A stretch of 64,000 nucleotides of DNA from Gari tellinella (Eukaryota; Mollusca; Bivalvia; Cardiida; Psammobiidae), in assembly GCA_922989275.2 (NCBI GenBank), contig OV277866.1:74684328-74748327 (forward strand), read 5' to 3'. A program made the position numbers and the translations under genes. Numbering within the stretch: the first letter of the stretch is position 1; each line of letters opens with the position of its first letter. Below the pieces are notes generated by a model. It worked only from the letters and a program-made list of their open reading frames with translations, searched no databases and was not told where the DNA came from. Shown in pieces: positions 42,498 through 52,071 of the stretch.

Positions 42498-42863
42498 CAC
42501 AAAGTGCTCCCTCACTACAACGGCCCTCTGAACAACGATTCCATCCTTACAACAATTAGTTCCAACTGTTCCTTAAACAAGACAAGAGAATCATGTCTAA
42601 CACTTTCACTGCTTCAGTATCGTCTGATTAAAATTATTGTTTTCTGTTATGTATTGGAAATTTTGACAGAAGAAACATATGGACGAGCAACAAACTGTTT
42701 GAACAAAGATCAGACGCCGCGTCGGGCAATTTCAAACTGTAACAGTTTGCAAATGTAAGCCATTTCTAGGGGTAGAAATGTCCTTTCACTTTAACAACCC
42801 CCACCCGAATAACGCTCATAATGTTTGTCATCCATCGGGTGTAGTTGTGGAGAGGGAGCACTG
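42498..42863. mobile_element. M5 MITE, second of a tandem trio
   Basis: CAAAGTGCTCCCTCACTACA ... TGTGGAGAGGGAGCACTG. The hairpin is reduced to a left arm and an unpaired right side (AGACGCCGCGTCGGGCAATT). Confidence 0.75.
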
Positions 42864-42948
42864 TATCATTTTTTTCAATCTCTAATTGCATCGACGTTGT
42901 GTTTATTTTTCTTGGCACTTTTTTGCAGCTGTTTATCGTTGGACGACA

Positions 42949-43228
42949 CAATGCACCCTTCCCTATAACGGCTCTGCTAACAACGATTCCCCCTTACAAC
43001 AATGCTTGACACTATTCCTCAAATAAGACATCTAGGCTAGATCTAACGCTTTCACAACTGCAATATCGTTTGCTTAAAATCGCCCTTTGCTGTTTTTCTT
43101 AAGGCTACGTATTGGACTTTTAACAAAACACGAGTGATTAACAGAATTCCCTCCCTATAACATCTCCCTCCGAACATCATACACAAATTTTGTCGCTCAG
43201 TGAGTGTTGTTGTAGAGAAGGGTCACTG
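42949..43228. mobile_element. M5 MITE lacking the hairpin
   Basis: CAATGCACCCTTCCCTATAA ... TTGTAGAGAAGGGTCACTG. The hairpin position reads CGAGTGATTAACAGAATTCC, so the H1 cassette is absent while both flanking M5 blocks are kept. Confidence 0.75.
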
Positions 43229-43324
43229 TATGGTATACAAAACGGTTTTATTTCAATTTATATGAAACGAAAAGCAACGCTTTTACAATGTAGAGAATAA
43301 CCGTTTACATGAATGAAAACACTT

Positions 43325-43577
43325 AGGCAAACAGTTTGGAGCTTGATCAGACGCCGAGTTACTCGGCCTATTATCAGTATACAATTTGTATGCAATAGGT
43401 GTACCTGTTTGTTATTAGATCATACTCGTATATTTTGAAAGCATAACGTCTTCCCTTCCGAATAAATCGCCCTTTAAGTTATTGTGAAAGTGAAATCGAG
43501 CTTTATGTTTTATAAGCAGTCATCTGGATTAAACACAAAGTAATCAACATAATTTATTGGTTATTATAGAGTTTTAT
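43325..43577. repeat. H1 remnant followed by M4 right end
   Basis: CAAACAGTTTGGAGCTTGAT-CAGACGCCGAGTTACTCGGC with a decayed right arm, then M4-like GTGAAAGTGAAATCGAGCTT and right end GGTTATTATAGAGTTTTATT, which stops about 20 nt before the exon 2 acceptor. Confidence 0.6.
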
Positions 43578-43597
43578 TTATCTAAATTTGTTTTCAG

Positions 43598-43826
43598 TTC
43601 CAGAATGGAGCTGCCCGGTGAATGGTGCTAGTTGGTCATTTCTGGAAAGCTTACAAGTGGATGGGGTAATTGGGTGCGATCTTCAAGCTAGCGACACCAC
43701 GACTTACAGTATTGTATCCATCACTCCTACTACTAGTGCATTTGCACTTGATTCTTCACAGCTTAGACTGCAGTCAACTATGGACTTCGAGACTGCTGAT
43801 GACAAGTCATACAGCGTCGTTTTCCG
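43598..43826 (+). CDS. Cadherin-superfamily gene, exon 2
   Basis: 229 nt between acceptor TTGTTTTCAG| and donor CCG|GTATGT; enters in phase 1 and leaves in phase 2. After the signal-peptide exon it encodes a short cysteine-containing N-terminal segment (PEWSCPVNG...GVIGCDL) and the first part of a cadherin repeat: SIVSITPTTSAFALDSSQLR, then LQSTMDFETADDKSYSVVFR. These fit the family pattern F-x-L-D...G-x-L...LDYE...Y-x-L-x-V. Two cysteines could form a disulphide. The intron that follows is ~10 kb, filled by MITEs, a 5-kb TIR element and an AGCTCACC repeat. Confidence 0.82.
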
Positions 43827-43844
43827 GTATGTAGCGAGTTCGTA

Positions 43845-43870
43845 AAGTGGAGAAGACGTTGTTCTTTGTC
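43845..43870. mobile_element. M1 left-end fragment next to exon 2
   Basis: TA then AAGTGGAGAAGACGTTGTTC-TTTG, a diverged M1 left TIR starting 18 nt after the exon 2 donor; an M2 follows at once. Confidence 0.6.
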
Positions 43871-43876
43871 TTTTAA

Positions 43877-44115
43877 CTCTTTCACTGTCAAGTTTTATCT
43901 TTCGCTTTAACAATTTAACCGCCAAACTATCGTGTACATGGATAGTGTCGTCTGCAATAGGTTTTCAAGTAAGATTTAGGGACATTTTGACAAAAGAAAT
44001 ATCTATAAGAGTGTCAAACAGTTTGGATCCTGATCAGACGCCGCTAAACGCGGCGTCTGATCAGGACCCAAACTGTTTGCAAAGTCGCCTCTTGGCGCCG
44101 TTGGCAGTAAAAGAG
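43877..44115. mobile_element. M2 MITE with H1
   Basis: TTAA at 43873-43876; the right TTAA is lost. Left CTCTTTCACTGTC, right GGCAGTAAAAGAG. H1 (about 44019-44082) has CCGCTAAACGCGG at its centre and GGATCC / GGACCC arms. Confidence 0.78.
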
Positions 44116-44159
44116 TTTCAACAAAACTACGGGTTAATGCAATAAAATGTTCAGAAAGA

Positions 44160-44650
44160 CAGGCTTGTGAAAATGTTGACGCTCTATGTTAATTTGAGAG
44201 GCAAGCACAGTTTTGACCCAGACCCGATGTATGGCAGCTGGTGAAACACTGTTTGCAATAATTGTTTTAGCACAAAAGCACTTGTTCGAAATATTACTTG
44301 TTACATCTTTTATGTTGTACGTTGCTCTTTCCAAACAAGCCATTTCAGAATGGGACGACGACTGCAATCAATTTGGAACCAGATCAGACTGCGAGTTGAC
44401 TCGGTGTCTGATCTGGCAACACGAATTCCTCAACTTTTATAAGCAGATATCGATTTTATTTTCTAACCTTTATTGAATTTCGTTTTCATTTCGTTTCGTA
44501 AATACTATTATATATTATCTTCCGCGGCTATCCATTTACCTCTTATTTAGCCTCTTTACTGCCATAACATCATCTGCTTTAAACAATTGTCGTCTGGTCA
44601 GGATCCAAACTGTTTGCAAATAATCATTATACATGTACTCCGGGTAAGGC
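44160..44650. repeat. MITE debris with H1 pieces
   Basis: AACCAGATCAGACTGCGAGT-TGACTCGGTGTCTGATCTGG (about 44378-44418) still pairs. GTCAGGATCCAAACTGTTTG (about 44597) is a lone right arm. No intact ends. Confidence 0.5.
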
Positions 44651-44752
44651 AGTGATAGGTGTACCGGTCTAATTTTACTCTTTCGCAGACGAAAAATCCA
44701 TGAACATTCTTTGGAGTGTTCGTAGTTTATATAAAATTGAAAAGAAACCTTC

Positions 44753-45038
44753 ATATATAAACTGCTCTTTTCTAATATTTCGACCTCTAAGGGCCTTTTT
44801 CAAAGAAAATCACGTCAAAACACACGTCACATTTTTGTTACATGCATTCAGCCATAAAATCAAAATCATGATGACGTCATGAGAACGGCAATAACAAACA
44901 ATGTTGTACATGTAAATATTATTCTCTTTGATTTTATGGCTGAATGCATGTAACAAAAATGTGACGTGTGTTTTGACGTGATTTTCTTTGAAATAGGTCC
45001 TTAGAGGTCGAAATATTAGAAAAGAGCAGTTTATATAT
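44753..45038. repeat. Long foldback with 110-bp arms
   Basis: The left arm from ATATATAAACTGCTCTTTTC to CATTCAGCCATAAAATC (44753-44864) is repeated in reverse from about 44932 to 45038. Arms are nearly identical apart from GGGCCTTTTTC versus GGACCTATTTC. The loop contains TGACGTCA and ACGGCAATAACAAACAAT, the latter also seen near 60392. Confidence 0.85.
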
Positions 45039-45124
45039 TAATATTAATTTAATTCCCTATCTGGAATATTGGAAAAAAATATTGTGAAAAGAAACAATCC
45101 CTTCCAATCAAATGCGTGTGAGTA

Positions 45125-45195
45125 AAACAGTTTTGAGCCATTTCAGACGCGCCCATTAACAGGACGCCTGATTAGGCTCAGAATAGTTTTCCACC
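45125..45195. repeat. Degenerate H1 hairpin
   Basis: AAACAGTTTTGAGCCATTTC-AGACGCG...GACGCCTGATTAGGCTCAGA. Confidence 0.5.
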
Positions 45196-45442
45196 CAAAT
45201 TAGAATACATTCTAATAAATCTATTTATTAGATGTTAGCCAATTGCACCAAGCAACACATTAACACACTGAACACTAATGACGAGTATACTTGTCGTTTC
45301 CAAACAGTGTATATATGACAGTACACTTGTCATTTGCAGAAAAGTGTAGGCCCAGATCAGAGGGCTTCTATAGGAGCACGCTGACCCGTGTCATTTTTTC
45401 AATGTTTTGATATTAACAACCAATCTAGTCTAAATAGTCAAC

Positions 45443-45650
45443 CCTTTCACTGCCTTACCCCAAGTACACTAGTAATTTGAAAACAGTTTTGATCCTGATC
45501 AGACGCCGCGTCACGCGGCGTCTGATCAGGATACAAACTGTTTTAGGCTCATTTCAATATTTCACAAGTCAAAATAACTAAATATCTAGTTTTAGAAATA
45601 AAAGCAGACGACAATTGTTTAAAATTGATGACGTCATGGCAGTGAAGGGG
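45443..45650. mobile_element. M2 MITE with perfect H1
   Basis: Ends CCCTTTCACTGCC / GGCAGTGAAGGGG; flanking TTAA sites decayed (TCAA, TTAT). H1 (about 45482-45545) is GATCCTGATCAGACGCCGCG mirrored around TCA. CRE TGACGTCA at 45629-45636, as in the 28675 copy. Confidence 0.85.
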
Positions 45651-46385
45651 TTATACTTGAAACTGTAATTGTTCCATTCGAAGTTTCAGAGGAAACTGGA
45701 TTGTTTTCTTATCTAATTCACTTCGAGTGCATTCGTTTTTACAACCAGTTTGGGTTCAACTGAGAAGCATTGTGCACAGGTGTTTTGTCAGGCTCTAAAT
45801 TGTTAGACACACATCGATTGTTCTCCAGTCAAATGTCCTGAAGTCCGAAATTCAACCTTTAAACAGTCAAACATTCCCAAACAGTTTTTTTGTAGATCAG
45901 ATTCTGATTAAAGCAAAAATTGCAAGCTATTGCTTGGAAACCCTCAAATTTTATTTCAAATTGAGTGGTTAACATATTTTGCCTGAACAGACCATACGCG
46001 TGGGGTTAATACCCGAAGGTACCAAGCAACATTTTTAAGTTTTCGAGAAAAACAGGTTTGAATGTTTCAGTGTCTGTATCAAATCAGCGGATTAAGCTTT
46101 TGTTCCCAAACTTTCCCTGTATATTAAATAACTTTAGATGTTTGATCAGTGTAAAGTTGGATATTTTAATCACAGTTAAATCACTAATTTAATGTTTTGG
46201 TACCTTATGACATTAATAAAAGTTAGAGCTCAAAGGTACCATGTGATCAAATAGTACCTTCTGGTATCAACTATTCTAGTAAAATTAACAACTTAGTAAT
46301 GCAAAAAGGTACCAAAAATACTTATGGTAGAAGATAACGGGCATATATATAATGCTAATTGTTATTTATTGTGTTACTTGTGCAT

Positions 46386-46418
46386 CAATATATATTATAT
46401 ATATATATATATATATTT
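46386..46418. repeat. (TA)n microsatellite
   Basis: TATATATTATATATATATATATATATATATTTTA-type run (shown only as a pattern), interior of the 5-kb element. Confidence 0.9.
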
Positions 46419-48372
46419 TACATACCATAACATTTGATGTCAAGTGTTTCATGGCAAATTTTAATACCTAAATAACACTTAACATACCAAGTCTATCTAA
46501 CAATAGTTAAATACATGAAATAAAACCTGCTCCAAATAAATAAGTAGTTATAATGATATTCAACATCTAAATTTACATCATTGTCACTTAAATATTCACT
46601 TTATGTCTGTATCTCTGTTATCAGACTCAATGATGCACATCTATTTTCTGTGTGTTAACTGTCTGAGAGAGATGCATGATACTGGTAGAATTGCTCTTGA
46701 ATAAGCTCTCGATCACAAAGAATCACGAGTTCCCTTTTCATGTGCACAGAGATTCCAAGATTTGAATTTTATAAAACAAATTTACACTGATCACCGGTTA
46801 GTCAAATATAGCTTAATAACTTTTGTCTTGTAGTCCTTTGAACATGACTTTCTTGATAGGGTTTCCCCTATTAAATTTGTTGCAAAATGGTCATAATGTT
46901 CTTTATGAGCCATGTATATCTTACAGGAACATTGTTTACCTTGGGGTTCATCCCATCTATGACAAAAAACTTGCGTGTCTCCTAGAAATATATTTTTACG
47001 TTATAGCAGCACACTTGCCTAGTTTAGTTTAGTTTAGTGATCGTGACGTTGTTAAACTCTCTTGCAAATCAAAAGCTGTACCACACTTGCTTTTGTTTGA
47101 AATAATTCTTCCTGCTTTTTCCTCACATTCTATTTCTTTTTGTTTTTGTGTAAAGCATACACATCTCCTAAACTTGTTCCTGCTTGTTTTTGCTTGTCAT
47201 ACAGTGTGCATAATGAGCTTTGGCGTGTTTGGCTTGTAGAACGATCGAGAACATGTATATTCCTCTAAGAATAATTTTCTGATACTTTATACAATTACTT
47301 TTTTCAATGGCCGTCTTACTTGGGGTCTTTCCTCGCATGTCTTTTCCACCATACTGTTATATGACGTGTTGCTTTTAACAGAATGACTAATTGACTATTT
47401 TCCTTTACCAATATAATGTGTTCACACAGAATTTCTTGTGTGCCATCATTTTGCTATGTAAGTTTTTGAGATGTATTTATTTTATCCTTACCTTTTCTGC
47501 TTGGTATATCCCTCTCCACTATTTCACAAATGTACTGCATTTGCTGTTTACAGCTGTTCAAATTATTGTAAAAATATTTGTTGACGCTATCCTTCCGTTA
47601 ATGTATGACGCTATTTGTATCTACTTTTGTCAGAGTTGTGTAGTTAAACTGCTGTAGCAGCTTGAACTTTACCATCTATTGAGTTTGCAGATTCTTTTCT
47701 TACATTGTTCCAATGTCCAGGATTACATTTCTTCTCCCTACTTGAGCATCTTTATCTAGGCCTTTGTGTACAGTTCCTTTGTGGGGTGTTTTTTATTCTG
47801 ACTTGCAGTTTTGACCAAATTAAAAAAAAATTGTCCCTGTGGAAGTTGAGCATTTGATTTGCACTTTTACTATTTTTTGAAGTGCTCACATGAACATATC
47901 TTTCTATGCGGATATTGATTATTTCTGTCGCAGTGTAATTCTATTGTACACATATTGTGTAAGCAATACTTGTTTCACCTTGCGTCTCAGGGAATGTAAT
48001 TTTTGTCTACATTGGCATTACATTTTCTTTCACTGGTGGCTTCCCTGTATTAGTTTTAGTCTCACTGTACAGTTATCATCTGAATAAACATCATCCTTAA
48101 TCAGAACATACAATCATTTTACTCATTCAATCAATCATAATAGTTCTCATCTTTTCAATAGATGTAAAACCTGATAAAAAAAGATTAATCATTGAAATAA
48201 CCCACTAATCTACTTTGGATTGATATAAATATATACCTACCAATGTTCTGCCCGAAATATTTCTGTATTTTATCGAACAAATACACCTTGACGGATTGAA
48301 AATTCCGTATTACCCATGTACCTTGTGTAATGGGAAAAGAACGTTTACTGTGTAGTCGGAAGTTCGGAACTA

Positions 48373-48577
48373 CAGTAAAACCTCTCTATTACGACCACTA
48401 AATTATGTTAAGTATTAGGGTGTTTACGGTAGGTGACCGCTTAAAGCAAGGAGACAGTGAAACAGAAAGCTCCTTTATGATCTTTCTGTTTCACTGTCAC
48501 CTTGCTTTAAGCTGTCACCTCTCTATTATTTAATCAATTAGCATTCGTTTTAGTGGTCGTAATAGCGAGTATTTACT
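48373..48577. mobile_element. M4 MITE nested in the 5-kb element
   Basis: TA-flanked. CAGTAAAACCTCTCTATTAC-GACCACTAA at left; TAGTGGTCGTAATAGCGAGT-ATTTACT at right. Hairpin (about 48432-48513): GCTTAAAGCAAGGAGACAGT...AGCTCC / GATCTTTCTGTTTCACTGTC-ACCTTGCTTTAAGC. Confidence 0.85.
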
Positions 48578-48697
48578 TTCACGCGTCATTCCCCGAAGTG
48601 TGACGTATGGGAAATCCCGTTTATTTATAGTAACGCTCGAAACATTTCTATCGTTTTTCATTTTATTTTTATTATAAGAGGTATATAATAAAAGGAA

Positions 48698-48845
48698 CAT
48701 TACTATACTTTGCATATCTTATGTACCGGATCACTCTCTTGTGTGTGTAAATGCTATATCCAACTCGACCTTCGGTCTCGTTGGATAAAGCCTTTACACA
48801 CACAACTCGAGTGATCCGGTGCATAAGATATGCAAAGTATAGTAA
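48698..48845. repeat. Foldback with ~68-bp arms
   Basis: ACATTACTATACTTTGCATA...GGATCACTC...CCAACTCGACC, then TTC, then GGTCTCGTTGG...GAGTGATCC...TATGCAAAGTATAGTAAT. Nearly perfect palindrome with a 3-6 nt loop. Confidence 0.85.
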
Positions 48846-49368
48846 TATTCCGAAAATTATTATCTAGTAATATTGATTGCAAATAATACCAAATTAATAG
48901 CATTAATTACAACAAAATCTGCATTAAAGCAGCCACTAAATTGGGAATATTCATAGTCTATTTGTAAAATGACAACTTACAGCAGGACAAAGTTAATCCT
49001 TTAGGAGCCTCTTACATTACTTTTGTATTGTATGAAGTTGCCATTTGTCCTTAAATATCAACAGACTGCCATATTACGGTTGACTGTATATATCTAGGTA
49101 TAAAAATAGCACAATTACTTTTGATACTCACTTTGTTTGCTTAGTCTGTCTTTAAAAACAATGTAAATACATCTGCCAAATATCTGAATAAACTCTGGAG
49201 TAAAATTGTGAAACAAAGTTTAACAACAATGCCCTACATGTTTATCACTTTATACTGTACTACATTATAATTGGATCACCCTGTTATATGAAACACCTTA
49301 TCACTGATATCTGTGTCTGGGGTGTGTATTCCAGCCCAGTTCTACAAGGTTCTAAATAAACTTATTTA

Positions 49369-50708
49369 TACCCCCACAAACAGAGTTTGAGGGGGGTATA
49401 CTGGAATCAGCCTGTCGGTCGGTTGGCCGTTGGTCGGTTGGCCGTTGGTCGGTCGGTTGGTCGGTCGGTCTGTCTGCAAAATCCTGTACTTTCAACTCCT
49501 CCTTCAGTTTCAACCCGATTCATTTGATACTTTGCATACATGTTACTCAGGTGTAGTAGATGTGCAAGACACAAATTTCAGGTCTCTGTGACCTTGACCT
49601 TTGGCCTTGAAATTAGTATTGAAATTGGTAGGCAAAATCTTGTACTTTCAACTCCTCCTTCAGTTTCAACCCGATTCATTTGAAACTTGACATAGATGTT
49701 ACTCAGGTGTAGTAGATGTGCAAGACACAAATTTCAGGTCTCTGTGACCTTGACCTTGACCTTTGGCCTTGAAATTGGTAGGCAAAATCTTGTACTTTCA
49801 ACTCCTCTTTCAGTTTCAACCCGATTCATTTGATACTTGGCATAAATGTTACTCAGGTGTACTAGATGTGCAAGACACAAATTTCAGGTGTCTGTGACCT
49901 TGACATTTGGCCTTAAATTTGGTTTTGAAATTGGCAGGCAAAATCTTGTACTTTCATCTCCTCCTTCAGTTTCAACCCGATTCATTTGATACTTGGCATA
50001 TATGTTACTCAGGTGTAGTAGATGTGCAAGACACAATTTGCAGGTCGCTGTGACCTTGACCTTTGGCCTTGAAATTGGTCTTGAAATTGGTAGGCAACAT
50101 CTTGTACTTTCAACTCCTCTTTCAGTTTCAACCCGATTCATTTGATACTTGGCATAAATGTTACTCAGGTGTACTAGATGTGCAAGACACAAATTTCAAG
50201 TCTCTGTGACCTTGACCTTTGGCCTTAAATTTGGTTTTGAAATGGGCAGGCAAAATCTTGTACTTTCAACTCCTCCTTCAGTTTCAACCCGATTCATTTG
50301 ATACTTGGCATAGATGTTACTCAGGTGTAGTAGATGTGCAAGACACTAATTTCAGGTCTCTGTGACCTTGACCTTTGTCATTTAAATTGGTCTTGAAATT
50401 GGCAGGCAAAATCTTGTACTTTGAAGTCCACCTTCACTTTTACCCTTATGCACTTGATACTTTCCATAAATGTTACTCAGGAGTAGTAGATGTGCAAGAC
50501 ACCCATTTATAATCTCTGTGACCTTGACCTTTGGCCTTGAAATTGGCAGGCAAAATCTTGTACGGCGAACTCCTTCACTTTCAACCTGATATACTTGATA
50601 CTTGCCATAAATTTTCCAAGTTTTTATGATGGTGGCAGCACCCTGCCATTGTCAAACATCATTGAAAACGTCTGCAGAGTGTGACAGAGTGCTGCATAGT
50701 GGGGGTAT
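49369..50708. repeat. Minisatellite element, 156-bp unit, seven units
   Basis: Bounded by inverted ATACCCCCAC / GTGGGGGTAT. After a GGTCGGTTGGCC-type simple repeat come seven units with the same landmarks: CTTGTACTTTCAACTCCT, CAGTTTCAACCCGATTCA, GTTACTCAGGTGTAGTAG, ATGTGCAAGACACAAATTTC and GTGACCTTGACCTTTGGCC. TGACCTTGA cores start at 49589, 49745, 49895, 50051, 50207, 50363 and 50519, a 156-bp pitch with one 150-bp step. The family is common in molluscs (recalled, not checked). Confidence 0.87.
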
Positions 50709-51059
50709 TTATCACCTTTAGTGATAGCCGTTCTAGTTTCATACAGTCTACAAATCAATTACCATAATGGTACCTTCTGGCATCAACAGGTTGTCGCTTG
50801 GTACCTTCTGGCACTAATCATTTAGTATTTTTCACTTGGTACCTTTCATAATTACATCATAAATCAAAATTGGTTTGGTATGTAGATTTGAAATTAACAG
50901 CATATAAAGGCATGATGTAAATATATTCAAAAATGCAGAAAAGTCATTTTAGGCCAACGTGTTGTTTGGTACCTTTTGACATTAACCCCACGATACGTGT
51001 CCTTCTTTTTCGTTTTAATCTAACGTAAGGAAATGAATGCAAGAAAATATGTAAAATGA

Positions 51060-51640
51060 AAGTATTCAACAGAGTGGCTTAGCACCTGATCAATGATCAG
51101 ACTCAAAACTGTTTGCACTGGGCAAAACTGTTTTAGCCCATGCTTATATATTGGGAAAGCTTATATATTGGGAAAGTATTCAATAATTGATGACAACGAT
51201 TTTCAAGGGACGTAAATACAACAGAAAATTAACACACTCATATAAAGAGTTAACTCGCCTATATAGAATGCAGGCTGTTTTGACTGTTACCATGCTGAGG
51301 TGTCGTCTGCTTCAAATATATTTTTAAACTAAAGACAAAACAACCATGAATGTCAAACAGATCGATCGAGATCAGACGACGCGTTACGCAGCGTCTGCTT
51401 TGGATGCAAACTGTTTGCAAATGTAAATAAAGTCGCGATTAACCCTTATCCTGCTGATCGCGACTGCATCGTTTTTTTTGCAACCAGTTTGGATCCGGAT
51501 CAGACGCCGCGTGACGCTAAAACGTTAATGTCCATTGCAAACAGTTTGAACCCACATCAGACGCAGGGTAACCGGCGTCTGATCGGGCTCCATACTGTTT
51601 GCCACTCTGATAAAAACGAAATAGAGAAGCTTAACTGCAC
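51060..51640. repeat. MITE debris: M7 left end joined to M1 interior
   Basis: H1 at about 51356-51420 (GATCAGACGACGCGTTACGC) is followed by TTAACCCTTATCCTGCTGAT-CGCG (M7 left end, about 51441) and half an H1 (GGATCCGGATCAGACGCCGC). A jump into M1 interior (GCTAAAACGTTAATGTCCAT) and its hairpin (about 51538-51602) comes next. No complete element. Confidence 0.55.
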
Positions 51641-51683
51641 TTTGTTTAGTAAAGTAAAATCTACTGAAATGTGTTTATTATAA

Positions 51684-52058
51684 GGTGCTTACCACAGGCC
51701 ACTGCTTAAAGTAAGGTGGTTGTAAATCAGAAAACCACTGTAGGAGCTGTCTGTTTTACTATCACCTTGCTTTAACCCATTTGTGCCCACGGTCCTATTA
51801 TGGGACATAGGCACAACGTGTAGACTGTGATCAGACGCCGCTTATGCGGCGTCTGATCAGAATCTACCCTGTTTGCTGCTAGGAATTTCACAAAAAGAAA
51901 ATGAAAATTTTGACCAGGCATCCTTTTGATAAAAATGGATTAATTCAATATAAAACATGGAAGAATCCATTGGACGTAAATGGGTTAAGCTGTCATCTGT
52001 CTTTCTTTTATACTTTATCACCTAGCCTTTGTTAGTGGTCGTACTAGAGAGACTTAAA
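51684..52058. mobile_element. M4 MITE interrupted by M6
   Basis: H2' arms GCTTAAAGTAAGGTGG...ACTGTAGGAGCTGTC...ATCACCTTGCTTTAA are followed, after the M6 insert, by GCTGTCATCTGTC and right end TAGTGGTCGTACTAGAGAGA-C. The left TIR is eroded. Confidence 0.78.
51776..51985. mobile_element. M6 MITE (TTAA target) with H1
   Basis: TTAA at 51772-51775 and 51986-51989. Ends CCCATTTGTGCCCA / TGGACGTAAATGGG. H1 (about 51812-51875) is TGTAGACTGTGATCAGACGC-CGC / GCGGCGTCTGATCAGAATCT-AC. Comparison with the uninterrupted M4 at 48373 shows that only one TTAA was present before insertion. Confidence 0.88.
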
Positions 52059-52071
52059 GTTATTTTTTTTT

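Larger units (their letters stand above)
45999..50992. mobile_element. ~5-kb TIR element with subterminal GGTACC repeats
   Basis: Ends CGTGGGGTTAATACCCGAAG-GTACCAAGCAACA and TGTTGTTTGGTACCTTTTGA-CATTAACCCCACG are inverted copies (about 28 of 33 paired). A 5-bp duplication ATACG (45994-45998, 50993-50997) flanks them. Just inside each end are repeated GGTACCTTCTGGCATCAAC-like motifs (about 46014-46310 and 50768-50970). The interior (46800-48100) has minus-strand frames rich in K, C and H (e.g. MRGKTPSKTAIEKSN, GDTQVFCHRWDE) that look like an eroded transposase; I cannot assign the family. Later insertions lie inside: an M4, a foldback and a minisatellite element. Confidence 0.68.

Noticed and set aside
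43877..44115. Repeated hairpins taken as a CRISPR-like array
   Set aside because: The palindromes lie in TIR-bounded elements with irregular spacing in a eukaryotic genome; there are no repeat-spacer units or cas genes.
49884..50192. Minus-strand frame with internal repeats (LAHLVHLSNIYAKYQMNRVE)
   Set aside because: It results from the 156-bp minisatellite, whose length is a multiple of three, so it reads as a repeated peptide by chance.
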